Positions 25,330 through 33,017 of a stretch of DNA of 51,223 bases are shown piece by piece; the first letter of the stretch is position 1, and every line of letters begins with the position of its first letter. A program made the position numbers and the translations under genes. The notes beneath the pieces are model-generated. The model did no database searches. It was not told the DNA's origin and worked only from the letters and a program-made list of their open reading frames with translations. Source of the DNA: Clostridiales bacterium (lineage in GTDB: Bacteria; Bacillota; Clostridia; Christensenellales; Borkfalkiaceae); NCBI GenBank assembly GCA_023667345.1, contig JAMPAF010000012.1, positions 1 through 51,223 on the forward strand, given 5' to 3'.

Positions 25330-25362
25330 GCGGCGGGCAAATTGCCCGCCGCAAATTTTTTT
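25330..25362 (+). terminator. Terminator of the recJ-relA-hemZ operon
   Basis: GCGGCGGGC-aaatt-GCCCGCCGC (25330-25352) is followed by AAATTTTTTTT. It is the first plus-strand terminator after hemZ but lies 580 bases beyond its stop, past the DUF559 cassette. Confidence 0.88.
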
Positions 25363-25574
25363 TCAATACTCTTTTCTGCCGTTGCAAGCAGTCAGACAAT
25401 TAAACTTTCGGCGAAAGAAATAATCGAAAAATAATTAAAATCTTTTAGGCAAAACGTTTGCTATTTATAAATAGTTATGGTAAACTTATATTCGTTACGG
25501 CTACAAGGCGGCGCGATTACTCTACGCCCGACTTTGTTGTCCGCGAAAAAGAGCCATATGGAGGATAAATTAAA
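25363..25574 (+). promoter_or_regulatory. rpsO upstream region, possible leader
   Basis: A weak promoter can be placed at 25453-25481 (TTTATA-17-TATATT), giving a leader of about 90 bases with GGCG-cgattactcta-CGCC and a short GAC/GTC hairpin before GGAGG. Many bacteria repress rpsO by S15 binding its own leader, but I cannot match this one to a known S15-binding class. Otherwise nothing is seen here. Confidence 0.35.
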
Positions 25575-25829
25575 ATGGACAAGCAGGAAATTATCGCAAA
25601 GTACGCAACCAAAGAAGGCGACACGGGTTCGCCCGAAGTGCAGATTGCACTTTTAACCGAGCGCATCAATCATCTCAACGAGCATTTGAAGGAGCACATT
25701 CACGACAATCATTCCCGTCGCGGTCTTCTTAAAATGGTAGGTCGCCGCCGCGGTCTTTTGGACTATTTAAAGAGCAAGGACATCGAAAGATACCGTGCCA
25801 TTATCGCGGCTTTGGGTTTAAGAAAGTAA
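25575..25829 (+). CDS. rpsO: 30S ribosomal protein S15
   Basis: An 84-residue S15 (family about 88-89): it begins [31 protein letters not shown] and continues with the signature [32 protein letters not shown], which binds the 16S rRNA three-way junction at the centre of the small subunit. The N-terminus is a few residues shorter than usual, but TGGAGGAT just upstream supports this ATG. It is followed by a terminator and then pnp, the ancient rpsO-pnp pairing. Confidence 0.97.
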   Translation: MDKQEIIAKYATKEGDTGSPEVQIALLTERINHLNEHLKEHIHDNHSRRGLLKMVGRRRGLLDYLKSKDIERYRAIIAALGLRK

Positions 25830-25839
25830 AAAAGAAAGG

Positions 25840-25870
25840 GAGCGGGCAGTGTTTTTCTGCGCGCTCTTTT
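25840..25870 (+). terminator. Terminator between rpsO and pnp
   Basis: GAGCGGGCAG pairs with CTGCGCGCTC (one mismatch), loop tgttttt, followed by TTTT (25867-25870). Confidence 0.75.
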
Positions 25871-26095
25871 ATCAGTATACAAGATTAAAAATAATAAACG
25901 TAGCAAGCAAAACCACGCTTTTGCGCAGCGCGCCTCAATTTGCGAAAACTTTCGCCTCAGCGGATTGAATGCCCGCGATTATATAATCACGAGGGCACCT
26001 AACTATCGCGGGCAGAAAGGCAGCGCCTTTCAAATTCGCAAATAATATTTCGCGCCCCAAGCGGAAGATTTTTGCGAGAGATGTGTAGAATTAAG
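25871..26095 (+). promoter_or_regulatory. Structured leader of pnp
   Basis: No gene. A perfect 10-bp stem TGCCCGCGAT/ATCGCGGGCA (25970-25979 with 26005-26014, 25-base loop) is followed directly by GAAAGGC-agc-GCCTTTC (26015-26031). Upstream is a TTGCGAAAACTTTCGC hairpin. pnp leaders in E. coli carry hairpins processed for autoregulation; these may be an analogue. Confidence 0.5.
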
Positions 26096-26107
26096 GAGAG
26101 TTAAAAA

Positions 26108-28204
26108 ATGGCAAATTACAAAGAGTTTTCCTTTACCGTAGGCGGTAGGGAAGTGACAGTCGAAACGGGCAAGTATGCCGAGCAGACCAACGGCGCGTGC
26201 GTAGTGCGCTGCGGCGAAACGGCGGTTATGGTATCGGTATGTATGTCGGCAACCCCGAGGGAGGGCATGGATTTCTTCCCCCTGCAAGTAGACTACGAAG
26301 AGAAAATGTACTCGGTCGGAAAAATCCCCGGCGGCTTTAAAAAGCGCGAGGGTAGGGCAAGCGACAAGGCAATCTTAACTGCAAGGCTTATCGACCGCCC
26401 CCTGCGCCCTCTGTTCCCCAAGGGACTTTTCAACGACGTAGTGGTTATCGCGCAGGCGCTGTCGGTTGAACCCGATATTCAGCCCGAGCCTCTCGCAATG
26501 CTTGGCTCGTCAATCGCAATCGCAATTTCCGATATCCCTTGGGCGGGTCCCACGGGTTCGGTCGTCGTCGGTATGGTAGACGGCAAGTACGTTATCAACC
26601 CCGACGCGGCGCAGAGAGCGAAGAGCGCGATACACCTCAATCTTGCGGGTACGAAGGACGCGATTTTGATGATTGAGGCGGGCGCGAACGAGGTTTCCAA
26701 CGAGGAAATGGTCGGCGCGATTATGTACGGTCACAACGAAATCAAAAAGATTTGCGCGTATATCGAGGATACAATCGTTCCCGCGGTCGGCAAGAAAAAG
26801 CTTGAGATAGAGCTTTATCACGTGCCCGAAGAACTTGACAAAGAGGTTCGCGCATATGCGGGCGCAAAGGTCGACTGGGCAATCGAAACGTTCGACAGAC
26901 AGGAAAGGGAGGCAAGGCAGGCGCAGGTCGAGGCGGAAACGCTTGAACACTTCGCCGATATCTATCCCGAAAACAAGCGCGAGATAAAGGACAGCCTTTA
27001 TTACCTCACAAAGGAAAAGGTGCGCGCAAAGATTTTCGACAAGGGTATCCGCCCCGACGGCAGAGGTTTGAAGGACGTCCGCCCCATCTGGTGCGAAAGG
27101 CACGTTCTGCCCCGTGCTCACGGTTCCGCCGTGTTCACGAGAGGTCAGACCCAAACTTTGACGAGTTGCACGCTCGGCATGATGAGCGACGTGCAGAAGT
27201 TAGAGGGGCTCGACGAGGAAACTTACAAGAGATATATGCACCACTACAACTTCCCCGGCTACTGCACGGGCGAGGCTAAGGCGCTCCGCTCTCCGGGCAG
27301 GCGCGAGATAGGTCACGGCGCACTTGCAGAGCGCGCTTTGGTTCCCGTGCTTCCCTCCGAGGACGAATTCCCCTACGCTATAAGGGTGGTAAACGACATT
27401 ATGTCGTCCAACGGCTCGTCGTCGATGGCTTCCGTCTGCGGCTCCACAATGGCGCTTATGGACGCGGGCGTTCCCATAAAAGCACCCGTAGCGGGCGTTG
27501 CAATGGGTCTTATCAAAAATCAGGAAACGGGCGAATTCCGCGTAATGACGGATATTCAGGGCTTAGAGGACTTCCTCGGCGATATGGACTTCAAGGTTGC
27601 GGGCACGGTCAAGGGTATCACCGCAATTCAGATGGATATCAAGATTAAGGGCATATCCGAAGAGATTATGCACACGGCAATCAATCAGGCGAACGAGGGC
27701 AGACAGCTCATTTTGGCGAAAATGCTCGAATGCGTGCCCGAGGTTGCGCCCCAACTCTCCGTATACGCACCCAAGATTATCAGCTTCGAGATTAACCCCG
27801 ACAAAATCGGCGACGTTATCGGCAAGCAGGGCTGCGTGATAAAGAAGATTATGGAAGAGACGGGCACCGAGATTGAGTTCAACGACGACGATTCGGGCAG
27901 AGGCTACATTTCGGCGGTAGGTCCCATCGAGAACGCGGAGAGGGCAAAGGCGATTATCCTTTCGATTGCGCACGACCCCGAGGTCGGCGATATGTTCGTG
28001 GGCACGGTTGTAAGAGTTATCCCCATCGGCGCGTTCGTAGAGTTTGCCCCCGGCAAGGACGGCATGATTCACATTTCCAAGCTTTCGAACAAGCGCGTTG
28101 AAAAGGTAGAGGATGTCGTAAACATCGGCGACACCGTAAAGGTCGAGATAATCAAGATTTCCGACAAGGGCGTCGATTTCAGATTGCTTGAAAAATTGAA
28201 CTAA
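26108..28204 (+). CDS. pnp: Polyribonucleotide nucleotidyltransferase (PNPase)
   Basis: A 698-residue 3'-5' phosphorolytic exoribonuclease that works in mRNA decay. It has two RNase PH-like domains (about 1-215 and 310-540, with TRGQTQTLTSCTLG and SSNGSSSMASVCGSTMALMDAG), an all-alpha linker, a KH domain (ISFEINPDKIGDVIGKQG, about 555-620) and a C-terminal S1 domain (GDMFVGTVVRVIPIGAFVEF). Full length. AAGGAGAG precedes ATG. Strong terminator at 28281. Confidence 0.98.
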   Translation: MANYKEFSFTVGGREVTVETGKYAEQTNGACVVRCGETAVMVSVCMSATPREGMDFFPLQVDYEEKMYSVGKIPGGFKKREGRASDKAILTARLIDRPLRPLFPKGLFNDVVVIAQALSVEPDIQPEPLAMLGSSIAIAISDIPWAGPTGSVVVGMVDGKYVINPDAAQRAKSAIHLNLAGTKDAILMIEAGANEVSNEEMVGAIMYGHNEIKKICAYIEDTIVPAVGKKKLEIELYHVPEELDKEVRAYAGAKVDWAIETFDRQEREARQAQVEAETLEHFADIYPENKREIKDSLYYLTKEKVRAKIFDKGIRPDGRGLKDVRPIWCERHVLPRAHGSAVFTRGQTQTLTSCTLGMMSDVQKLEGLDEETYKRYMHHYNFPGYCTGEAKALRSPGRREIGHGALAERALVPVLPSEDEFPYAIRVVNDIMSSNGSSSMASVCGSTMALMDAGVPIKAPVAGVAMGLIKNQETGEFRVMTDIQGLEDFLGDMDFKVAGTVKGITAIQMDIKIKGISEEIMHTAINQANEGRQLILAKMLECVPEVAPQLSVYAPKIISFEINPDKIGDVIGKQGCVIKKIMEETGTEIEFNDDDSGRGYISAVGPIENAERAKAIILSIAHDPEVGDMFVGTVVRVIPIGAFVEFAPGKDGMIHISKLSNKRVEKVEDVVNIGDTVKVEIIKISDKGVDFRLLEKLN

Positions 28205-28206
28205 CT

Positions 28207-28280
28207 TTCCCTTGCTTTCCCCTTTGAAGGGGAAAGTGTCACGTAGTGACGATAGAGGTTGATATAAATACAAAACATAA
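28207..28280. repeat. Family-G unit between pnp and its terminator
   Basis: GCTTTCCCCTT-tga-AGGGGAAAG, then GTGTCACG-ta-GTGAC, then GATAGAGGTTG (28214-28261). This is the compact consensus form of the arms that flank the DUF559 gene. A partial relative (ACCTTCACCCTAAGGGGAAGGT) lies at 28328-28352. Confidence 0.75.
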
Positions 28281-28318
28281 AAGCGCCGCGGCAAAATTGC
28301 CGCGGCGCTTATAATTTT
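28281..28318. terminator. Terminator between pnp and cwlD
   Basis: AAGCGCCGCGGC-aaaatt-GCCGCGGCGCTT (28281-28310) is a perfect 12-bp stem followed by ataatttt; on the other strand TTTTATG follows the stem, so it may serve both converging genes. Confidence 0.85.
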
Positions 28319-28367
28319 ACCGCAATAAGACCTTCACCCTAAGGGGAAGGTTACAATAAGGTTTAAA

Positions 28368-29069
28368 TCATTTCCCCGCAAAGTAACTTACCGCGCCCTT
28401 GAAAATTGCGTAGGCAACCGCGCGCTGGTAACTTTCGTCGTTTAAAAGTTTATCCTCTTCGGCGTTCGATAAAAACCCGCACTCCACAATCACCGACGGG
28501 CTCTCGGTGCATTTCAGCATATAATAGTCGCCGTACATCGCCCCGCTCGGCTTGGTGCACTGCGGCAGTGCGTTCAGCTCTTCCTGAATTGCCGCCGCAA
28601 GCTCGCAGCTTTCTGCGCTCGCCTTTTCGGAAAAGACTATCCCGCCGCGCTTGGAAGGCAGGGGGCAAAAATTCTGGTGCACGGATATCACCATGTCGGC
28701 GTTGCTGTTTTCGATAATTTCCCTGCGCTTTTTCATATCGCGCATTTTAAAGCCCTTCGAGGTGTCGCCGTACAGCCCCGCCTCGTTTGTCCTCGTCATA
28801 ACGCAGTTAAAGCCCGCGGCGGTAAACTGCCCCTTCAAAAAGCGCGCAATGGCGAGGTTAATATCCGCCTCGTCCGTCTTGGAATTTATCCCCTGCACGC
28901 CGTTGTCAATGCCGCCGTGCCCCGCGTCTATAACCACCGTGGGCATATTCGGGTTGATAGCCGACGCCTGTTTTACGGCAAATCCCGCGCCCACGCCGAG
29001 GCAAATTCCGAGGGATAGAACCACCGCGAGCGCAATCAAAAAACTTTTTTTAATAAACAAGGTTTTCAC
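28368..29069 (-). CDS. cwlD: N-acetylmuramoyl-L-alanine amidase CwlD (spore cortex)
   Basis: A 233-residue amidase_3 protein with an N-terminal signal-anchor (about 9-33). Zinc site residues are His51 (VVIDAGHGG), a Glu in the DEADINLAI segment, and His131 (ISVHQN); the catalytic Glu196 is in VIVECGFLSN. CwlD removes stem peptides from muramic acid so that muramic-delta-lactam can form in the spore cortex. The start is GTG with AGGA a few bases upstream. It stands alone, convergent with pnp. Confidence 0.9.
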   Translation of the reverse strand: MKTLFIKKSFLIALAVVLSLGICLGVGAGFAVKQASAINPNMPTVVIDAGHGGIDNGVQGINSKTDEADINLAIARFLKGQFTAAGFNCVMTRTNEAGLYGDTSKGFKMRDMKKRREIIENSNADMVISVHQNFCPLPSKRGGIVFSEKASAESCELAAAIQEELNALPQCTKPSGAMYGDYYMLKCTESPSVIVECGFLSNAEEDKLLNDESYQRAVAYAIFKGAVSYFAGK

Positions 29070-29122
29070 GCTATATCCTATTGAAAAGTTGATTTTTTTA
29101 TACCTTGGTGTTATAATAATGC

Positions 29123-29360
29123 GTAATTAAGAATTAAGAATTCAGAATTAGAAATCTGACCGAAGTCGAGGCTTCCCCTTGGTGGGGAGGCTCCGCGTAG
29201 CGGTGGTGAGGGGAATTCTTTTAATTATACCCCTCATCCGTCACAACCTTTATGGTTGTGCCATCCTTCTCAACGTAGGGGGAAGGCTTAATTGCAGAAT
29301 AATTATTTAAATAATCCGACCTTCATTCTTAATTCTACATTCTACATTCTGCATTAACCC
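29123..29360. repeat. Nested element: heptamer arms enclosing an inverted pair of family-G units
   Basis: Forward heptamers at 29123-29148 and reverse ones at 29325-29357 enclose 29170-29289. The inner part is two facing G units (GGCTTCCCCTT...ggtgaggggaatt, and its inverse ending AGGGGGAAGGC) separated by about 16 AT-rich bases. It resembles the DUF559 cassette with no gene inside. The core aataattatttaaataatccgacc also occurs at 13491-13516. Confidence 0.7.
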
Positions 29361-29372
29361 GTGGTGAGATAA

Positions 29373-29768
29373 GTGTTTGACCTTTTAACGAAAATAAGCG
29401 ACGAGAGAGCGCGGCAGATAAGTCCCGTAACGCTCGCCTTTGTGGGCGATGCTGTGTACTCGCTGTACGTTCGAGAGCGCGAAGTATTAAGGTGCGACGG
29501 CAAACTCGTCGACCTGCAAAAGCACACCGCCGCTTGCGTTTCGGCAAAGGGGCAGAGCGAGCTCTTGTTCAGGATAGAGAGTATGTTCACCGAAGAGGAA
29601 GAGGAAATTTTTCACCGCGGCAGAAACGCCAAAAAGAGCACTAAGGCAAAGAGCGCGTCGGTGGCGGAATACAACCGCTCGACGGGGTTCGAGGCGGTGC
29701 TCGGCTTTCTGTATCTGACGGGTCGGTACGAGCGCATTGCGCAGCTAATCGAGGGTGGTAACTTATGA
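29373..29768 (+). CDS. mrnC: Mini-ribonuclease III
   Basis: A 131-residue protein with only the RNase III catalytic domain, no dsRNA-binding domain. Mini-III trims the ends of 23S rRNA precursor in Firmicutes. The signature PVTLAFVGDAVYSLYVRE (18-35) and the second acidic patch YNRSTGFEAVLGFLYLTG (100-117) are present. Start GTG with GGTGAG upstream. It overlaps rlmB by four bases; mrnC-rlmB-sigH is a conserved clostridial order, although cysS is not in the window. Confidence 0.94.
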   Translation: MFDLLTKISDERARQISPVTLAFVGDAVYSLYVREREVLRCDGKLVDLQKHTAACVSAKGQSELLFRIESMFTEEEEEIFHRGRNAKKSTKAKSASVAEYNRSTGFEAVLGFLYLTGRYERIAQLIEGGNL

Positions 29769-30484
29769 AAACCGAGGGCAGAAACGCCGTTTTGGAACTT
29801 TTGAAAACGGACAGAACAATCGAAAAAATACTGCTCGAAAAGAACGCGCAGGGCTCCTTTGGCAGAATTTTTGCACAGGCGCGCGAAAAGGGCGTGCGCG
29901 TGCAGTTCGTGGACAAACGCGTTTTGGACAAGGAGAGCGAGAGCGGCAGACATCAGGGTTGCATAGCCTATTCTTCCGACTATAAATACTGTTCGTTGCA
30001 GGATATTATGGGGTCTAAGGGCGAAAAGGGCGGATTTATTATCCTTTGCGACTGCATAGAGGACGTGCACAATCTGGGCTCGATTATAAGGGTTGCGGAG
30101 TGCGCGGGCGCGGACGGCGTCGTCATTCAGTCGACAAATTCGGCAAGCGTTACCGAGGCGGTCGTGCGCATTTCGGCGGGCGCGGCAAACCACGTCAAGG
30201 TGGCAAAGGTAAATTCCTTAAACCGCGCGGTCGACGAGCTCAAAAAGAACGGCTACTGGCTGTACGCGTTGGAAGCGGACGGCACGGACATATACAAGGC
30301 GGACTTTAAGGGCAACGTCGCGTTGGTTATCGGTGGCGAGGACAGCGGCGTTAAAAAACTCACGCGCGAAAAGTGTGATTTCGTCGTGTCGCTTCCTATG
30401 TGCGGCAAGGTCAACTCGCTCAACGCGTCGGTCGCCTTAGGCGTTGCCGCCTATGAAGTGTTGAGGTGCAGGCGTGGAGAATGA
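29765..30484 (+). CDS. rlmB: 23S rRNA (guanosine-2'-O-)-methyltransferase RlmB (TrmH family)
   Basis: A 239-residue SPOUT methyltransferase with an N-terminal substrate-binding domain (about 1-75). The SAM-binding trefoil knot contains DCIEDVHNLGSIIRVAECAG (95-114), LVIGGEDSGVKKL and LPMCGKVNSLNASVALGVA. It is expected to methylate the ribose of a conserved guanosine in 23S rRNA, though family members vary in target. It starts ATGA on the mrnC stop and overlaps sigH by 11 bases. Confidence 0.94.
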   Translation: MKTEGRNAVLELLKTDRTIEKILLEKNAQGSFGRIFAQAREKGVRVQFVDKRVLDKESESGRHQGCIAYSSDYKYCSLQDIMGSKGEKGGFIILCDCIEDVHNLGSIIRVAECAGADGVVIQSTNSASVTEAVVRISAGAANHVKVAKVNSLNRAVDELKKNGYWLYALEADGTDIYKADFKGNVALVIGGEDSGVKKLTREKCDFVVSLPMCGKVNSLNASVALGVAAYEVLRCRRGE

Positions 30485-31028
30485 GCTGTGCGACGAGCAA
30501 CTGATTGCTCTGTTCCGTTCGGGCGATAACAAGGCGTGCGAGAAGCTGCTTGTCCGCTATAAAAACAGCGTGCTTTCCGTCGCGCGGAGATTTTTTCTCG
30601 CGGGCGGCGCAACCGAGGACTTGGTGCAGGAAGGCATGTGCGGGCTGTATTCGGCAATAATTACCTTCGACGGCGTTGCGGGGTTTGCCCCCTACGCGCA
30701 CGCGTGCATACGCAACCGCATACTCGACGCGGTGAAAAAATCGCGCGGCGGCAAAAATTCCGCGCTCAATTCCAGTTCGTCTTTCAACGAGGACGACGGC
30801 GGCGCGGAGAGCGCGTTCAGTCCCGAAGAACTGCTTTTGGGAAGCGAAGAGGAGAGCGAATTTTTCACCAAAATCAAGGACGTTTTGTCCCCGCTCGAAT
30901 ATAAGGCGATATGTATGTATATCGACGGCGCGACGATGGCGGAAATCTGCGCCGCGCTGAATAAAACCTATAAACAGACGGACAACGCGCTCGCCCGCGC
31001 AAAGCATAAATTGCAGAAAATTTTTTAA
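30474..31028 (+). CDS. sigH: RNA polymerase sigma factor SigH (Spo0H)
   Basis: A 184-residue sigma-70-family protein: region 2 is NKACEKLLVRYKNSVLSVARRFFLAGGATEDLVQEG...GFAPYAHACIRNRILDAVKK, and region 4 is LEYKAICMYIDGATMAEICAALNKTYKQTDNALARAKHKL. Position behind rlmB and length support SigH, which with Spo0A starts sporulation (including spoIIA, at 775). Bacillus SigH is somewhat longer (218 residues). Start GTG, coupled by overlap to rlmB; yacP, usually between rlmB and sigH, is absent. Confidence 0.9.
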   Translation: MENELCDEQLIALFRSGDNKACEKLLVRYKNSVLSVARRFFLAGGATEDLVQEGMCGLYSAIITFDGVAGFAPYAHACIRNRILDAVKKSRGGKNSALNSSSSFNEDDGGAESAFSPEELLLGSEEESEFFTKIKDVLSPLEYKAICMYIDGATMAEICAALNKTYKQTDNALARAKHKLQKIF

Positions 31029-31240
31029 ATAATACGCATAATACGCCGCAGAAATTTCAGCAAGACGGCTCTTGCGTTAAAAAATTTCAAGGCACGCTAT
31101 AACCAAAGCAAAGTTTAAAATAATTATGCCGAAAAAAGGCAAGGTTGAATTCATTTCAACCGTTAAGCCTTTTTACGACCAAAGCAATCTCGCTACAAAG
31201 ATTTTTGCGCAAGCAAAAAGATTTGAGCGAAAGGAGTTAT
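31029..31240 (+). terminator. sigH-dnaX gap with two hairpins, the second a terminator
   Basis: First, GAAATTT..GCAAGA-cggc-TCTTGC..AAATTTC (31051-31095). Second, AAAAAGGC (31133-31140), GGTTGAA-ttcat-TTCAACC and GCCTTTTT (31167-31174) form a nested stem that ends in a T-run on both strands. Nothing else is seen; in particular no SRP RNA. Confidence 0.7.
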
Positions 31241-32986
31241 ATGGCTTATTTAGCATTTTACCGCACCTTCCGCCCGACGACCTTTGACAGCGTCGTAAGG
31301 CAGGAGCATATAGTAAAAATACTGACCAACCAGATAGAGACGGGCAAGATAGGTCACGCCTATCTTTTCTGCGGACCGCGCGGCACGGGCAAGACGACGC
31401 TCGCCAAAATTTTTGCGAAAGCCATTAACTGCGAAAACCCGCAAAACGGTTCGCCGTGCGGCAAGTGCGCAACGTGCAGAGCCCTCGCAAGCGGTGCGGC
31501 TCTCGATATATCCGAGATTGACGCGGCTTCGAACAACGGCGTCGACGAAATGCGCGATATCCGCGAAAAGGTGCAGTATCCCCCCGTAAACGGCAAGTAC
31601 AAGGTTTACATTATCGACGAGGTGCATATGCTCACCCAGTCGGCGTTCAACGCGGTTTTAAAGACGCTCGAAGAGCCGCCCGCGCACGCCGTGTTCATAT
31701 TAGCCACCACCGAGCCGCAGAAAATTCCCGCAACTATTCTTTCGCGCTGTATGCGCTTCGACTTTAAACTCATTCCCCAGTCCGACCTCGAAAAGCTTGT
31801 AAAGAGCGTTTACGACAAGACGGGAAAGGAATACGAGGACGAAGCGGTAGCGGCGATAGCCCGCGCGGGCAACGGAAGTGCGCGCGACAGTCTTTCGATT
31901 GCCGATATGTGCGCCTCTTACTCGCAAGGCAAGCTCACGTACGACGACGTGAACAAGGTTTTGGGCAAAGCCGATTTTTTTGCGGTTGCAGAAATAATTG
32001 CGGCGGTTTTAAGCCAAAACGGCGGCGAAACGCTCACCGCAACCGAAAGCGTGCTTGCAACGGGCAAGGGCGTGGGCGTGCTTCTTCGCGATATGCTGTC
32101 CTTTTTGAACAACCTCGCGGTCGTCAAAATGTGCGGTAACGCTGCGGAGATTGTCAATCTTCCAAAGGATAAATACGAAAAACTTAAAGAGCTTGCGGCG
32201 GAGGCGGACGGTCACACGGTACTTCGCGCAACCGAAATTTTAGCTAAAACCGAGGGCGATTTGCGCTATGCGGTAGACGGCAGAATAACTTTGGAAGCGG
32301 CGCTCATAAGGGCGGCTATGCCGAGTGCAGATTACGATATCGAGGCGCTTTTATCCCGCATTGAAAAGCTGGAACGCGAGGTTGCCGAGGGGGTAAAGGT
32401 GAAAATCGAAAGCCGCCCCGCGCCTACGCCCGCGCCCGAAGCTCCCGCACCGAAGCCCGATTACGGCAGCAAAAGACCGCCCGTCGAAGCTCTTCCCGCG
32501 GCGGACGAAACGCCGACGCGCCCCGCAAAAAGCGCGGTTGTCGAGGAAGAGGGCTTTTCGCCGTTCGACGAACCCGCGCCCTTCAATGCGGCTAAGGCGA
32601 CGGAAGAACAGAGCACGCTGTTCGAACAACCCGCGGCGTCCGCACCCATTAAGGTGGGTTCGCTTTCGGACAAGGATAAGGCGACGATGTTCGGCAGGTT
32701 TATAAAGCTTTTCCGCACGACGCGGCGCAATGCGGTACTCTTTACGCTGTGTATGGATTTGGAAAGCGAGTTCGAGGGCGATACCTTCGTGCTCTTGACC
32801 ACGGTCGAGGCGGTGTACCGCTCATTAAACCGCGAGGACAACAGACAGTTTATCGCCGAAGCATTGCAGTCACTGGGCGTTTTCTCGTTCGATATCCGCT
32901 TAAAGCCCAAGGGCGAGGATAAGTACGAAAAGGCAATCGGCGAACTTCGCGACAACTTCAAAGGCACGGACGTGCAGATTAAGTAG
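31241..32986 (+). CDS. dnaX: DNA polymerase III subunit gamma/tau
   Basis: A 581-residue clamp-loader ATPase. Walker A GPRGTGKTT is at 45-53, the zinc module has Cys64, Cys73, Cys76 and Cys79 (CENPQNGSPCGKCATC), Walker B IIDEVHML, and sensor ATTEPQKIPATILSRC follow. A Pro/Ala/Glu-rich linker (about 405-500) leads to the C-terminal tau part. The start was placed at ATG 31241, with AAAGGAG eight bases upstream and the canonical MAYLAFYRTFRP; upstream in-frame codons belong to the terminator region. I see no obvious slippery A-run. Confidence 0.96.
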   Translation: MAYLAFYRTFRPTTFDSVVRQEHIVKILTNQIETGKIGHAYLFCGPRGTGKTTLAKIFAKAINCENPQNGSPCGKCATCRALASGAALDISEIDAASNNGVDEMRDIREKVQYPPVNGKYKVYIIDEVHMLTQSAFNAVLKTLEEPPAHAVFILATTEPQKIPATILSRCMRFDFKLIPQSDLEKLVKSVYDKTGKEYEDEAVAAIARAGNGSARDSLSIADMCASYSQGKLTYDDVNKVLGKADFFAVAEIIAAVLSQNGGETLTATESVLATGKGVGVLLRDMLSFLNNLAVVKMCGNAAEIVNLPKDKYEKLKELAAEADGHTVLRATEILAKTEGDLRYAVDGRITLEAALIRAAMPSADYDIEALLSRIEKLEREVAEGVKVKIESRPAPTPAPEAPAPKPDYGSKRPPVEALPAADETPTRPAKSAVVEEEGFSPFDEPAPFNAAKATEEQSTLFEQPAASAPIKVGSLSDKDKATMFGRFIKLFRTTRRNAVLFTLCMDLESEFEGDTFVLLTTVEAVYRSLNREDNRQFIAEALQSLGVFSFDIRLKPKGEDKYEKAIGELRDNFKGTDVQIK

Positions 32987-33017
32987 ATAATTTTCTGCGT
33001 TAAATAATTAGGGTGGT

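Noticed and set aside
31029-31240. SRP RNA gene upstream of dnaX
   Set aside because: In Bacillus the SRP RNA lies before dnaX, so I looked for the conserved GGAAGGAAGCA-type loop region; it is absent. The gap holds only two hairpins.
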